From contig JAAANX010000063.1 in assembly GCA_009909085.1 (NCBI GenBank), positions 1-64,000 of the forward strand: 64,000 nucleotides of DNA, read 5' to 3'. The position numbers were made by a program, and so were the translations under genes. The notes beneath the pieces were generated by a model. That model ran no database searches. It saw only the letters and a list, made by a program, of their open reading frames with translations, and had not been told where the DNA came from. This DNA is from Cyanobacteria bacterium GSL.Bin1 (lineage in GTDB: Bacteria; Cyanobacteriota; Cyanobacteriia; Cyanobacteriales; Rubidibacteraceae). Positions within the stretch are counted from its first letter, which is position 1. The number at the start of each line of letters is the position of its first letter. This document shows positions 32,862-41,729 of the stretch, piece after piece.

Positions 32862-33986
32862 TTACCGATTATTTATTCCGACTGCTGCTGATAAAGTGTC
32901 GAGTTGATGTTCGTTGAGTTTTTCGATTAGACCAGTCAGGACGTTCCGCACCATCATTGGTCCTTCATAAATCCACCCTGTGTACACCTGTAATAAACTT
33001 GCGCCAGCGGTAATTTTTTCCCAAGCATCATGAGCGGTGAAGATTCCTCCAACCCCCATAATTGGAAGTTGACCTTCAGTTTCTCGATAAATAAAGCGGA
33101 TAATTTCTGTGGCGCGATCGCGCAAAGGTTTGCCACTAATCCCGCCCGCTTCCTCACTTACCGGATTACCAGTTTTCGCTAAAACTTTGGTTTTCAATCC
33201 TTCTCGGGCAATCGTCGTGTTGGTAGCAATAATCCCAGCTAATTGATATTGAGTAGCAATGGTCAGCACTTCTCGAATCGCCTCCCAGGTTAAATCCGGT
33301 GCGATTTTCACTAAAATCGGTTTTTGGTTGGGATTATTGGCTTGGATGGCTTCTAGGATTAAACTGAGTTGAGAACTATCTTGCAGCGATCGCAGTCCGG
33401 GTGTATTCGGAGAACTGACATTCACCACGAAATAATCCCCCCATTCTTGTAATCGTAAAAAACTGGTTAAATAGTCCTGAGCTGCTTCTTCTAACGGGGT
33501 TACTTTTGATTTCCCGAGATTAATTCCCCAAGGGAGTTGCCGCTCTCTTTTGCCCTGTTTGGCTAAGCACTGAGCCAGGGCTTCACTCCCTTCATTATTA
33601 AATCCCATACGGTTTAAGGCAGCTTCATCTTTCAGTAACCGAAACAAACGGGGAGGTGGATTTCCCGGTTGGGGATGTTCCGTCACTGTTCCCAACTCAA
33701 CATAACCAAACCCAAAATAATTCCAAATACTCGCAGCAACCCCATTTTTATCAAAGCCCGCCGCTAAACCTAAGGGGTTGGGAAACGTCATGCCCCACAA
33801 AGTTTGGGCAAGTCTTTTTTCTGAGTAACAACATTGGGCAGAGAGTTGTTGCAAAATCAAATGTGCTAGCCATTGATCTTGATTTTTTTCTAACCATTGC
33901 AAAAGATTCATACTGTGGTTATGTAACCACTCCGGATCAGCTTTTAAACCAGAAAATAAAAGCGGACGAACCAACTGCTTATACAT
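32862..33986 (-). CDS. pyrD: quinone-dependent dihydroorotate dehydrogenase
   Basis: A 374-residue class 2 dihydroorotate dehydrogenase. An N-terminal amphipathic helical part ([21 protein letters not shown]) provides membrane association. The FMN barrel has [31 protein letters not shown], the active-site Ser in [12 protein letters not shown], and IATNTTI. It oxidises dihydroorotate to orotate in pyrimidine synthesis, passing electrons to plastoquinone or similar. It is transcribed with the upstream M28 peptidase gene on the same strand, 63 bases away. Confidence 0.95.
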   Translation of the reverse strand: MYKQLVRPLLFSGLKADPEWLHNHSMNLLQWLEKNQDQWLAHLILQQLSAQCCYSEKRLAQTLWGMTFPNPLGLAAGFDKNGVAASIWNYFGFGYVELGTVTEHPQPGNPPPRLFRLLKDEAALNRMGFNNEGSEALAQCLAKQGKRERQLPWGINLGKSKVTPLEEAAQDYLTSFLRLQEWGDYFVVNVSSPNTPGLRSLQDSSQLSLILEAIQANNPNQKPILVKIAPDLTWEAIREVLTIATQYQLAGIIATNTTIAREGLKTKVLAKTGNPVSEEAGGISGKPLRDRATEIIRFIYRETEGQLPIMGVGGIFTAHDAWEKITAGASLLQVYTGWIYEGPMMVRNVLTGLIEKLNEHQLDTLSAAVGINNR

Positions 33987-34049
33987 TATCCTTGCTTAAT
34001 TTTTATGATCTAAATTCAACTCAAAAATCATCGTTCGATCTTAAACTTT

Positions 34050-34895
34050 TCACTGAGAAAAGGCTTTCAATCCAGCGATTAATCCTTCACAAACACCAGT
34101 TAAAAAATTCAAATCCAAAGTTTCAATGGTATCAGTCGGTTGATGGTAATGGGGATTCCGTAAAAAAGAGGTATCTGTGACCATTATTGCTTTATAACCT
34201 TGATCCCAAAACGGAGAATGATCACTTAACCGTGTTTCCGGAATCATCGTTCCTGAGAACGGAACGGATAACCACTCACTCGGTGTTCCACTATGGCGCA
34301 TTTGACGGGTGAAAAATCGGGTTTCCTGAGTTGTTCCTAAATTTCCAATAAAAGCAATAAAGTTACCTGCGTTGGGATAAAACTTTTCTAGGAAAGGCGG
34401 ATAACGCTGAGAATTCGCTTCTTGACAACAGTAACCTAGCATTTCTAAAGAAAACATGAGACGAATTTTTTCATTTTTCTGCTTTAATTCTTGGGCATAG
34501 ATTTCACTGCCCACCATCCCATATTCTTCTAAATCAAACGCAATAAATCTGAGGGGAATTGAAAGTGAATTTTCTGCAAATTCTCGTATTAATTCTAATA
34601 AAACAGCAACCCCCGTCGCATTATCATCAGCCCCTGGCGTTCCCGGAACACCATCATAGTGGGCGGCTAATAAAATTGGAGGTTGTTGGGTTCGTTGTGT
34701 CGCTGGAAAATTCAGAATGTAATTATGATGGGTTTCCCCTTCAAAAGTAAAATCATGGGTTTCTAGCCTACCCCATTTTTGAAATTGCTCACTAATATAT
34801 TGTTGAACATAAAAGTGTCCGCCGCTACTGAAATAAGGATGCCGATCGCGCACGATTTGTTCTAAATGTTCATGCAGTCGCGCTTTTAAACTCAT
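34050..34895 (-). CDS. M28-family metallopeptidase
   Basis: A 281-residue zinc aminopeptidase-like protein. Metal-binding segments are visible: LLAAHYDG near 76-83, PGADDNATG near 90-98, LEEYG near 127-131 with the catalytic Glu pair, and HYHQPTDT near 254-261. The protein lacks an obvious signal peptide, so it may be cytoplasmic, unlike many M28 members. Similar to glutaminyl-cyclase/aminopeptidase Y-type enzymes; the substrate is unknown. Confidence 0.88.
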   Translation of the reverse strand: MSLKARLHEHLEQIVRDRHPYFSSGGHFYVQQYISEQFQKWGRLETHDFTFEGETHHNYILNFPATQRTQQPPILLAAHYDGVPGTPGADDNATGVAVLLELIREFAENSLSIPLRFIAFDLEEYGMVGSEIYAQELKQKNEKIRLMFSLEMLGYCCQEANSQRYPPFLEKFYPNAGNFIAFIGNLGTTQETRFFTRQMRHSGTPSEWLSVPFSGTMIPETRLSDHSPFWDQGYKAIMVTDTSFLRNPHYHQPTDTIETLDLNFLTGVCEGLIAGLKAFSQ

Positions 34896-35024
34896 TTATC
34901 TGAATTAAATATAATTATAACTAATCCTAATCTAAGAGCATTCTAACGATAGATTTAGCGATTGACCAAATGTTGTAAAGCAGACCACACAATTTATTGA
35001 CAACTTATAGCTATTTTCTACCTG

Positions 35025-35053
35025 TGGACAGTTTCCCGAAAACAGTATATAAG
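35025..35053 (+). promoter_or_regulatory. candidate promoter of petF
   Basis: TGGACA at 35025-35030 and TATAAG at 35048-35053 are separated by 17 bases, close to a sigma-70-type consensus. The start codon is about 135 bases downstream. The leader includes a U-rich hairpin just after the -10 box (TTTTTCTTATTTAAGAAAA). A second box, TTGACA at 34997-35002, has no good -10 partner. Confidence 0.4.
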
Positions 35054-35190
35054 TTTTTCTTATTTAAGAAAAGATTAATTCTCTCATTTCTAATGCTCCC
35101 TGTACAAAGAGACATTATCTCTTAGTATCAGTAATGAGGCGATTTGAAATTTCAGCCAAATTATTGCTGTTATAAAGGAGAAACTAAAAA

Positions 35191-35490
35191 ATGGCAAGTT
35201 ACAAAGTAACCTTAATTAACGAAGAAATGGGACTCAATGAAACCATTGAAGTTCCTGATGATGAGTACATCCTCGACGTTGCCGAAGAAGAAGGGATTGA
35301 TCTGCCCTATTCTTGCCGTGCTGGTGCTTGCTCCACCTGTGCCGGTAAGCTCAAAGAAGGAGAAATTGATCAATCAGACCAGTCCTTCTTAGACGATGAC
35401 CAAATTGAAGCAGGCTACGTTCTCACTTGTGTTGCTTATCCTGCTTCCGACTGCACAATCATTACTCACCAAGAAGAAGAACTCTACTAA
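35191..35490 (+). CDS. petF: [2Fe-2S] ferredoxin, plant type
   Basis: A 99-residue ferredoxin with cluster ligands C42, C47, C50 and C80 in [12 protein letters not shown] and VLTCVAYP. It is highly acidic, as usual for photosynthetic ferredoxin I. It takes electrons from photosystem I and passes them to FNR, nitrite reductase and other partners. A strong ribosome binding site, AAAGGAG, lies 10 bases before the ATG. The gene is monocistronic with hairpins downstream. Note that the convergence of a long leader and strong RBS suggests high expression. Confidence 0.97.
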   Translation: MASYKVTLINEEMGLNETIEVPDDEYILDVAEEEGIDLPYSCRAGACSTCAGKLKEGEIDQSDQSFLDDDQIEAGYVLTCVAYPASDCTIITHQEEELY

Positions 35491-35808
35491 GTTCAAAATA
35501 GTTCGTTTCGCCTAAAAACGGAACTAAACTCCCCTGCATGAACGAGTGTGGGGGAAATTATTATGGCTGTATCTTTTTATAACTAGCTAACTATTGGGTC
35601 ATCAGGTTGGAATTTTCGATCTATGTCGAGAGATAGGAATTGAGCAGAATTTTTACATCCCCCCTAGGAGGATGGGTCTTTCTTGTTTTATGATGGGGGT
35701 AAATGCCTAAAAACTAGCAAATTCAATTGATTACGCTTTCAAAACGCGTTTGATCACTTGAAGCTTGCGTTGATAGACCGATTAGAAAACCTATCAGTCA
35801 TTAAAACT
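35491..35808. other. 318-base intergenic region between petF and sodN
   Basis: Two stem-loops follow petF: AGTTCGTTT at 35500-35508 with AAACGGAACT ending at 35525 (one bulge), and TCCCC at 35530-35534 with GGGGA at 35551-35555. Neither has a proper T-tract, but together they probably end or protect the petF message. The rest should contain the sodN promoter. An imperfect CATCC/GGATG hairpin lies near 35659-35675. No gene was recognised. Confidence 0.45.
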
Positions 35809-36279
35809 ATGTTGAAGCAAATTACTACAACTTTCAAAAGTTTATTCCCAGCAGAAGCAGTCCATGCCCACTGCGATGGTCCCTGTGGCGTCTATGATCC
35901 CTCTTCGGCTCGGGTTGCTGCAGAAGCTGTCCTCTCAATGACGAAAAAGCTCATTGATTTAGAGCCCGAAAACAACAGTAAAGAAGCGCAAATTGCTTAT
36001 CAAAATACCTTCTCTCGTTTCGTACAGATTAAAGAAGAGCAGGCGCAAATTGCCAAAGAAGAACTCTTAATTCTCTGGACTGACTACTTCAAAGAAAAGC
36101 ATTTACAACAATATCCTGATCTCCACACCACCTTCTGGAAAGCAGCAAAACTTTGCTCTGCTTGCAAAATGGAAGTTAACTTACAACATGCACAAGAATT
36201 AATGGATACTGTGCAAAAAATTCACAATATGTTCTGGCAAAGCAAAGAACGGGATATTCCTTGGTATCAAGCTAGCTAA
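35809..36279 (+). CDS. sodN: nickel-type superoxide dismutase
   Basis: A 156-residue precursor from the ATG at 35809. A possible TTG start 51 bases upstream would only lengthen the propeptide. The maturation site is clear: a 20-residue leader ending AEAVHA, then HCDGPCGVYDP, the nickel hook with the His1, Cys2 and Cys6 ligands once the leader is removed. The rest is a four-helix bundle ending KERDIPWYQAS. It converts superoxide to hydrogen peroxide and oxygen. The protease SodX, which usually removes the leader and is often encoded next door, is not adjacent here. Confidence 0.97.
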   Translation: MLKQITTTFKSLFPAEAVHAHCDGPCGVYDPSSARVAAEAVLSMTKKLIDLEPENNSKEAQIAYQNTFSRFVQIKEEQAQIAKEELLILWTDYFKEKHLQQYPDLHTTFWKAAKLCSACKMEVNLQHAQELMDTVQKIHNMFWQSKERDIPWYQAS

Positions 36280-36303
36280 CTCAATTCGTTTAATCTTACT
36301 CTC

Positions 36304-36349
36304 ACCGAGTTCTTGCTTCGTTTCGTAAGTAAAGGGCTCGGTTTTTTTT
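36304..36349 (+). terminator. intrinsic terminator after sodN
   Basis: ACCGAG at 36304-36309 pairs with CTCGGT at 36337-36342, and a run of eight T residues follows directly. The 27-base loop can itself form a second small hairpin. It ends the sodN transcript before the convergent hydrolase gene. Confidence 0.8.
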
Positions 36350-36384
36350 ACTGACACCAAACGATGATGATTTAACGAAACACT

Positions 36385-37275
36385 TCAACCACAAAGGGTG
36401 TAATAGGAAAGTAAACTGGTGACAACCGGCGGATTTTCAAGGTGGGGTAAAACTCCGGTTTGGGGAATGACATGAAACCCTTTAATCATATTCGGACTTA
36501 AATCAGCCAAGCGCTTGCCTTGTAAAGAACGACTAAAACGCGATTGCGCGCCCCACAGTAAAACAGTTGGTGTATTTAAATTGGGCATATATTCGGCTAA
36601 ATCAAAGCAGATGTCTCCTCTTAAAGAAGCGAGTGCCGCATATTCTGCATCAGGTTTCACGGCAGAAGCGAGATAGGCAGCAACAATTTCTTCGTTCAGA
36701 CGAGATGGATTGGCAAACAAAAATTGTTCTAAAAAGTTTCGTACCGCCCATTCATTGGCAGCACCAACCATATAAATTAAGGAATCTAACCCCGGTAAAC
36801 TCACCAGTTGTGAAGAGAGTTGTTGTCGATAATCTTCACTAAAATCGCGATAACCAGAGGGAGAAACTAAAAATAAACCCCGGAATAATTGGGGTTGTTC
36901 GATCGCTAAGCGAATAGTTAAGGCAGCGGTTAAAGAAGAAGCAATGACCCACGCAGGGGGATTAGCGACTTGTTCTAAAAGGGTGCGGATAATATTAAGG
37001 TAGTCTTCGGGGGAGTAGCGAATTTGAGGATGATGAGAGTCTCCCCAACCGATCAGATCAGGGGCGATGACTTGATGGGTGGTGGCAAAACTCGGATAAA
37101 CTTGCGACCATTCATAAGCAGACGATCCCCCGCCTAAACTATGCAAAAAGACCAGAGAATTGGGTTGAACAAAGTTTTGGGGATAAAAACCCGGATCGGG
37201 GACAGAATAAACCATCTGTCCTAATTTGGTGTTGAGAGTGCGCTGCTGAAAACCAACAGGCTGATACTGTCGCAT
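36385..37275 (-). CDS. alpha/beta hydrolase with atypical nucleophile elbow
   Basis: A 296-residue alpha/beta-hydrolase-fold protein. The oxyanion-loop HSLGGGSS lies at 45-52 and the strand VIAPDLIGWGDS at 69-80. The nucleophile elbow is VIASSLTAAL, so the usual G-x-S-x-G is A-S-S-L-T with Ser114 kept. The late Asp and His regions contain LLWGAQSRFS and LPHLENP. There is no signal peptide. Many cyanobacterial homologues share this elbow as far as I remember, so it may be a distinct subfamily. It is downstream of a conserved hypothetical gene. Confidence 0.82.
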   Translation of the reverse strand: MRQYQPVGFQQRTLNTKLGQMVYSVPDPGFYPQNFVQPNSLVFLHSLGGGSSAYEWSQVYPSFATTHQVIAPDLIGWGDSHHPQIRYSPEDYLNIIRTLLEQVANPPAWVIASSLTAALTIRLAIEQPQLFRGLFLVSPSGYRDFSEDYRQQLSSQLVSLPGLDSLIYMVGAANEWAVRNFLEQFLFANPSRLNEEIVAAYLASAVKPDAEYAALASLRGDICFDLAEYMPNLNTPTVLLWGAQSRFSRSLQGKRLADLSPNMIKGFHVIPQTGVLPHLENPPVVTSLLSYYTLCG

Positions 37276-37314
37276 ATTGCCGATACTAACTGAGACAAGG
37301 CTGACATCATCAGT

Positions 37315-37815
37315 TTAGCGCGAGCCGAGTTGTTGCCGTAAATGAGAGAGTTTTTCTCGCACCGATTCATGGCTATATTCATCGTCAGGGTGAGGGGCTT
37401 GACCCGGCTTTTGGAAATAGGGACGTTCTTTATACATTTGTCCCCATTGCAAATCCGCTTGTCGTACCATTTCATAGAAAAGTTCTTGGTTTTTCAAGAT
37501 TTTATCGATGATTTTGGCTAAGCCCGTCAGAGGAGATTCTAAGTGCTGACTGACAACAGAATCGGATTTGATCCACCGCTTTAATACAGCTTGTAAAGCG
37601 CCAGAAGAGTCGGATAGATTGTGATCAATGAAAAGATTAATTTCTGTGGTCACTTGCACCAGTTTGGGAACGGGAGATTCTCCTTTGAGAAAGTTTCCTC
37701 CTTCGCGCGCGATCGCGCTGGCGAGAGAGTATCGTTGTTCTGATAAAATTTCTTTTTGGATATTATTCTCGCGCTCTCGTTTTTGCTTGTCGTTATGATT
37801 TTCTGAGGCGTTCAT
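37315..37815 (-). CDS. conserved hypothetical helical protein
   Basis: A 166-residue soluble, mostly helical protein. The N-terminus (1-35) is highly charged (KQKRERENNIQKEIL). The central part includes LASAIAREGGNFLKGESPVPKLVQ, a segment with a conserved look, and the C-terminus carries QWGQMYKERPYFQKPGQAPHPDD. I do not recognise a family name. It is transcribed in the same direction as, and 39 bases before, the alpha/beta hydrolase gene, and diverges from dtd. Confidence 0.7.
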   Translation of the reverse strand: MNASENHNDKQKRERENNIQKEILSEQRYSLASAIAREGGNFLKGESPVPKLVQVTTEINLFIDHNLSDSSGALQAVLKRWIKSDSVVSQHLESPLTGLAKIIDKILKNQELFYEMVRQADLQWGQMYKERPYFQKPGQAPHPDDEYSHESVREKLSHLRQQLGSR

Positions 37816-37942
37816 AAGCTAAGATTAAAACCCAAAGATTCACTCTTGATTTCTTATTATGACATTTTGCGAGAGAACAAGGAGCAGATGCTTCCCGGTG
37901 TTATCTAACTGAAAAAGAAGTTTATTCACTAGCTAAAATCAC

Positions 37943-38404
37943 ATGCGAGTTATTCTTCAGCGAGTGCAATCCTCAAAAGTTGCAGTGGATGGCGAAATGA
38001 TTGGTGCCATTGGACGGGGCTTAAATTTACTGGTGGGAATTGCACCCTCTGATACAGAAACTGAAGTGGATTGGATGGTGCGCAAGTGTCTTGATTTAAG
38101 AGTATTTCCAAAAGAAAAAGGCGAGTCAGGTTGGCACTATTCCGTGCAAGATATCCAGGGAGAAATTTTAGTGGTCAGCCAATTTACCTTGTATGGAGAC
38201 TGTCGCAAAGGACGTCGTCCTTCGTTTAGTGATTCTGCCGGTCCAGAAACAGCAGAATTTTTCTATAACCTTTTTGTTAGTAAACTCAAGGAAAGTGGTT
38301 TACACATTGCCACCGGAAAATTTGGAGCCAATATGCAAGTCAGTATTGAAAATGAGGGTCCGGTAACACTCTTATTGGAACGAGAAAATTCAACCGATAG
38401 TTAG
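37943..38404 (+). CDS. dtd: D-aminoacyl-tRNA deacylase
   Basis: A 153-residue enzyme that removes D-amino acids wrongly attached to tRNA. Motifs: [18 protein letters not shown] at the start, [13 protein letters not shown]-type [19 protein letters not shown] near 79-97 (the SQFTL active-site motif), and [20 protein letters not shown] with the conserved NxGP. Family length is typical. The adjacent GltS-type gene converges 4 bases away. Confidence 0.96.
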   Translation: MRVILQRVQSSKVAVDGEMIGAIGRGLNLLVGIAPSDTETEVDWMVRKCLDLRVFPKEKGESGWHYSVQDIQGEILVVSQFTLYGDCRKGRRPSFSDSAGPETAEFFYNLFVSKLKESGLHIATGKFGANMQVSIENEGPVTLLLERENSTDS

Positions 38405-38408
38405 TGAA

Positions 38409-39839
38409 TTACATTAAAGTCCGGGGCTTGACATGGAAATTAAATAAGCCAAATGTAATCCAAAAGGCTAAAACTCCTCCTGTTAAAATTAAGACCGGCG
38501 TTGCGCCTAATTGAAACACTAAAATAGGAGCCGCTGCGGTAAAGAAACCACCCCCCATAATTGGTTCAAATAATAGTTGTTTGTAGGCAAAACTTTCTAA
38601 AGCTTCTGTTTCATTACCCGGATCAACCATTTGTAGCAATAATAATCCCGTTGCTGTCACTCCCATTGATTGTCCGATATCGCCAAGTCCACGCTCGAAC
38701 CAATGGGTAGGAAGAATCCGAGGGGCAAAGAAGAGAAAGGCAAAAATATTCCAAGTAATACCAGCAACAGACAAGATTAAGAAGGGAATTAAATTTGTGC
38801 CAAGAACCGTCAGCGAAATTGACGCGATCGCGCTAAAGATAACAGCATCTAATGAAACGCCAGCAATATTTTTCTGTAGGGGTCTCAGGATTAAACTATC
38901 TAAACCAAGACGTTCCATCGTAATTTGAACAATTAATCCTCCAATTAATGCCATGGGAAATAAAGGAACATAGTTCATAATTTCAATTTCCATTTTTCCC
39001 CAAGTTAAGGCTTCTAACTCTTTTAAAACTTCTAAAATGAGCCAGCCTAAGGTTACCGCGATCGCGACAAATCCCAGATTAATGGATAACGGATCAATTA
39101 AAAGGTTTTTCTCTAAATGTTTATATTTCGTTTGTAATTGTTGTTCATCAAAATTTGAGGTGTTAGCACTCTGATCAAACGACAAACTTGTTTTGTGTCC
39201 GGAACTCAAATGACCGTTGCGGCGTCCCCAATTAATTAAAATTGTCCCGGTAACAACCCCGGAAATTAAGCCCACTGTTGCTAACCCTAAAGCAATTTCT
39301 CCTCCTTCTTCAAAACCAAAATCAGCTAACACACCTGCCATCCCAGCAGCAGTCCCATGTCCTCCTTCAAATGCCATTTCAATCAGCGCCCCTGCAATCG
39401 GGTTCATGTGAAATACAGGAGTGAGAATGAGTAACGTAATAGCTAAGCCAACCACATATTGTCCCCAAGCTAAAATCTGAGAAAATGCAACTTGCGGGGC
39501 AACTTTTTGCCAAATTTCTTTGGGACTCGGAATCGTTTCTCCTAAAAAAAGGGTTGCAAAAACCAGATTAATAAAAACACTGGGTGCTTGTGCCCAAACT
39601 GTCGCAATATTTTCTGGAAAAATGCCTTGATTGGCTAAGAAACTTGAAGCAGGAACCAGATTGCCCAAGCCTTCTTTTCCCAGTAATAAAGCCAGTCCTC
39701 CGGCGAGGATCGATTCCGGTAAATAAAGTAAGTCAAAAAGTTTAATTTTCTGCTTTAAAAATCGTCCAATGAGGAGGAATAGCCCTAAAACGATAAATGC
39801 GGCAAAAACATCTCCTAATTCAAAGCCAGTGGTGTTCAA
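38409..39839 (-). CDS. gltS: sodium/glutamate symporter family protein (GltS-type)
   Basis: A 476-residue membrane protein with about 10-12 hydrophobic helices. The start LGDVFAAFIVLGLFLLIGRFLKQ and the repeated GGHGTAAGMAG motif near 159-169 are those of GltS-type transporters, with a cytoplasmic polar loop at about 205-240. Known relatives import glutamate with sodium. The C-terminal half carries DIGQSMGVTATGLLLLQMVDP, a second re-entrant motif. The protein is longer than E. coli GltS (401), mainly in the central loop. Substrate in this organism is inferred. Confidence 0.85.
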   Translation of the reverse strand: MNTTGFELGDVFAAFIVLGLFLLIGRFLKQKIKLFDLLYLPESILAGGLALLLGKEGLGNLVPASSFLANQGIFPENIATVWAQAPSVFINLVFATLFLGETIPSPKEIWQKVAPQVAFSQILAWGQYVVGLAITLLILTPVFHMNPIAGALIEMAFEGGHGTAAGMAGVLADFGFEEGGEIALGLATVGLISGVVTGTILINWGRRNGHLSSGHKTSLSFDQSANTSNFDEQQLQTKYKHLEKNLLIDPLSINLGFVAIAVTLGWLILEVLKELEALTWGKMEIEIMNYVPLFPMALIGGLIVQITMERLGLDSLILRPLQKNIAGVSLDAVIFSAIASISLTVLGTNLIPFLILSVAGITWNIFAFLFFAPRILPTHWFERGLGDIGQSMGVTATGLLLLQMVDPGNETEALESFAYKQLLFEPIMGGGFFTAAAPILVFQLGATPVLILTGGVLAFWITFGLFNFHVKPRTLM

Positions 39840-40098
39840 TTGACTATGATCCTTCCTATTTCTGAACTACGACAAACGATAATCCCTACGTGAATTTCGT
39901 AGAGTAGAGACAGGTTACAGTGTGGGAGCTTTTGGATGACTCAGTAGTAGCGATTATTACATTTCAAAGATGCAAACCTTCAATCAAGCGTTGAATCTCA
40001 CCTAAGACAGAGAAGAGTTTCCTCTTTTTTTCTGTTTTTAGTGATTCATTATTTAATAAAAAAGCTTAAAGTCACCAGTTTATTTTATTAAGATCACT

Positions 40099-40551
40099 TT
40101 AATAATTCGCGTAACTTTGCCACCTCACCCGATCTCCAATCCGTACCTTGCCCCCAATGAGCACTTGACCACACGCCCCACCCCGCCAATGATGATAAAG
40201 TGCTCTTTTTAATCCCGGCTGTATTTCGTCCATCCGTTCACAGGGTTTAGCTTCAGTAAAAATTTGAATTCGACATTCACCCAACTGTAAGATTCGTTTG
40301 CGACTGTTGGCTAACTCCAGACCCCGCACCAGGAAGTTTGCCCGTCGCGCTGCCGGATCGATATTGACACCTAGTTCCATCATCACCGTTTCCCAAACTT
40401 CAGCATCAATAACAGTAACTTGTCGCCGCCCACCTTGATCGGCATTTCCAACTAATCCCCGTTGTGCCACCATTTCTGCTGCTGCCACAGCATCCATGGG
40501 ACCCCGCTTAAAGCGTTTGATCCAAATCGCTTCAATTCGTCCTGCTGCCAT
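40099..40551 (-). CDS. MOSC domain protein
   Basis: A 150-residue single MOSC domain. Recognisable features are RGLVGNADQGGRRQVTVIDAEVW near 31-53, DPAARRANFLVRGLEL near 66-81, and the conserved cysteine motif EAKPCERMDEI near 105-115. MOSC domains bind sulfur or molybdenum cofactor, as in YiiM and sulfurase C-termini. Stand-alone proteins of this size are thought to handle activated sulfur or reduce N-hydroxylated compounds, but the precise reaction is open. It is divergent from the DUF4434 gene. Confidence 0.88.
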   Translation of the reverse strand: MAAGRIEAIWIKRFKRGPMDAVAAAEMVAQRGLVGNADQGGRRQVTVIDAEVWETVMMELGVNIDPAARRANFLVRGLELANSRKRILQLGECRIQIFTEAKPCERMDEIQPGLKRALYHHWRGGACGQVLIGGKVRIGDRVRWQSYANY

Positions 40552-40616
40552 GTTTTGACCTTCCTCATCAAACCAACTAAACTAAATCCTCAGCCCCTCT
40601 CAGAACATAATGCAGA

Positions 40617-41552
40617 ATGATGAAACCAGCAATTACTGGCACTTTTCTTGATGAAATTACCCATGATATTCCATCTCAAAATTGGCGCGATCGCGCTTGG
40701 GAAGAAGATTTTGCTGCCATGCAACGGGTCGGGATTGATACAGTGATCTTAATCCGTGGCGGTTATAAAGAACAAGTCACTTTTGCTTCCCAGGTTTTAC
40801 AAAATCAAGTGGGGATTCTTCCGGTCTATACCGACTTAGTGGAGTTATTTCTCACCCTTGCCCAACGCTATGGCATGACGTTTTATTTTGGGACTTATGA
40901 CTCAGGGACGTATTGGCTTAATGGCGATTATCGAACAGAAACTGATATTAATAAAGCTTTCTGTGAAGAGTTCATTCAACGATACGGTCATCATTCTTCA
41001 TTTGGCGGCTGGTACATCAGTCATGAAATTAATACTTACAATGAAGGGATGATGCACGTGTATGAAGACCTTTCTCGTCACCTCAAGCAACTGCGAGATG
41101 TGCCAATTCTAATCTCACCCTACATTAAAGGGATTAAACAATTTGGTCATCGGGCAATCTCTCTGGATGAACATACCCGGGAATGGGAATCGGTGTTTGC
41201 ACGGTTACAGGGTATTGTCGATATTGTGGCGTTTCAAGATGGGAATGTGGCCTATCAAGATTTACCGGAGTATCTGCAAGCAAACCGTAAACTTGCCAGT
41301 AAATATGGCTTAACCTCATGGAGTAACGTGGAAAGCTTTGACCGTGATGTGGCATGGAAGTTTCCTCCACTCGATTTTCGTAAACTGCGCTATAAAATTG
41401 AACAAGCAGAAGCGGCAGCAATGGATAAACTGGTTACTTTTGAGTTTTCTCATTTTATGAGTCCGAATTCAATTTACCCCGCCGCACGCAATTTGCACCA
41501 GCAGTACTGGGAATGGATTTACGGTAGAGGGGGTGAGGAGGTGACAAGGTGA
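40617..41552 (+). CDS. DUF4434 TIM-barrel protein
   Basis: A 311-residue protein that looks like a glycosidase-type TIM barrel. Start PAITGTFLDEITHDIPSQNW matches the beginning of DUF4434 proteins. FGGWYISHEINTYNEG near 123-138 has a Glu at the expected end of barrel strand 4, and VTFEFSHFMSPNS near 274-286 ends the barrel. No signal peptide, so cytoplasmic. Function and substrate are unknown. A repeat array (41581-41611) follows. Confidence 0.82.
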   Translation: MMKPAITGTFLDEITHDIPSQNWRDRAWEEDFAAMQRVGIDTVILIRGGYKEQVTFASQVLQNQVGILPVYTDLVELFLTLAQRYGMTFYFGTYDSGTYWLNGDYRTETDINKAFCEEFIQRYGHHSSFGGWYISHEINTYNEGMMHVYEDLSRHLKQLRDVPILISPYIKGIKQFGHRAISLDEHTREWESVFARLQGIVDIVAFQDGNVAYQDLPEYLQANRKLASKYGLTSWSNVESFDRDVAWKFPPLDFRKLRYKIEQAEAAAMDKLVTFEFSHFMSPNSIYPAARNLHQQYWEWIYGRGGEEVTR

Positions 41553-41611
41553 CAAGGTGAATCTTGTTATTGCCTGTTCCCTAACGACCTAATGACTAAG
41601 GACTAATGACC
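41541..41611. repeat. short tandem repeats after the DUF4434 gene
   Basis: GTGACAAG repeated 2.5 times at 41541-41560 overlaps the last codons of the DUF4434 gene. Degenerate heptamers of the ACTAATG / CCTAATG type follow at 41581-41611. The second array is the same family as those at 13102, 25254 and 63914. Confidence 0.65.
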
Positions 41612-41729
41612 AGAATACCTATCTTAGGTTAGAAAAAGTTATGGTTTCCCTGTAACTTTTTCATTACTATCCTTAAAATAAAGTAAACAAGTGTAAAGTT
41701 TTTGGACTTGTTCGTAATTATTTAACAAA

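Noticed and set aside
39840-40098. A possible tRNA or small RNA between gltS and the MOSC gene
   Set aside because: No cloverleaf or conserved tRNA arm was found; the T-rich stretch near 40020-40036 has no matching stem.
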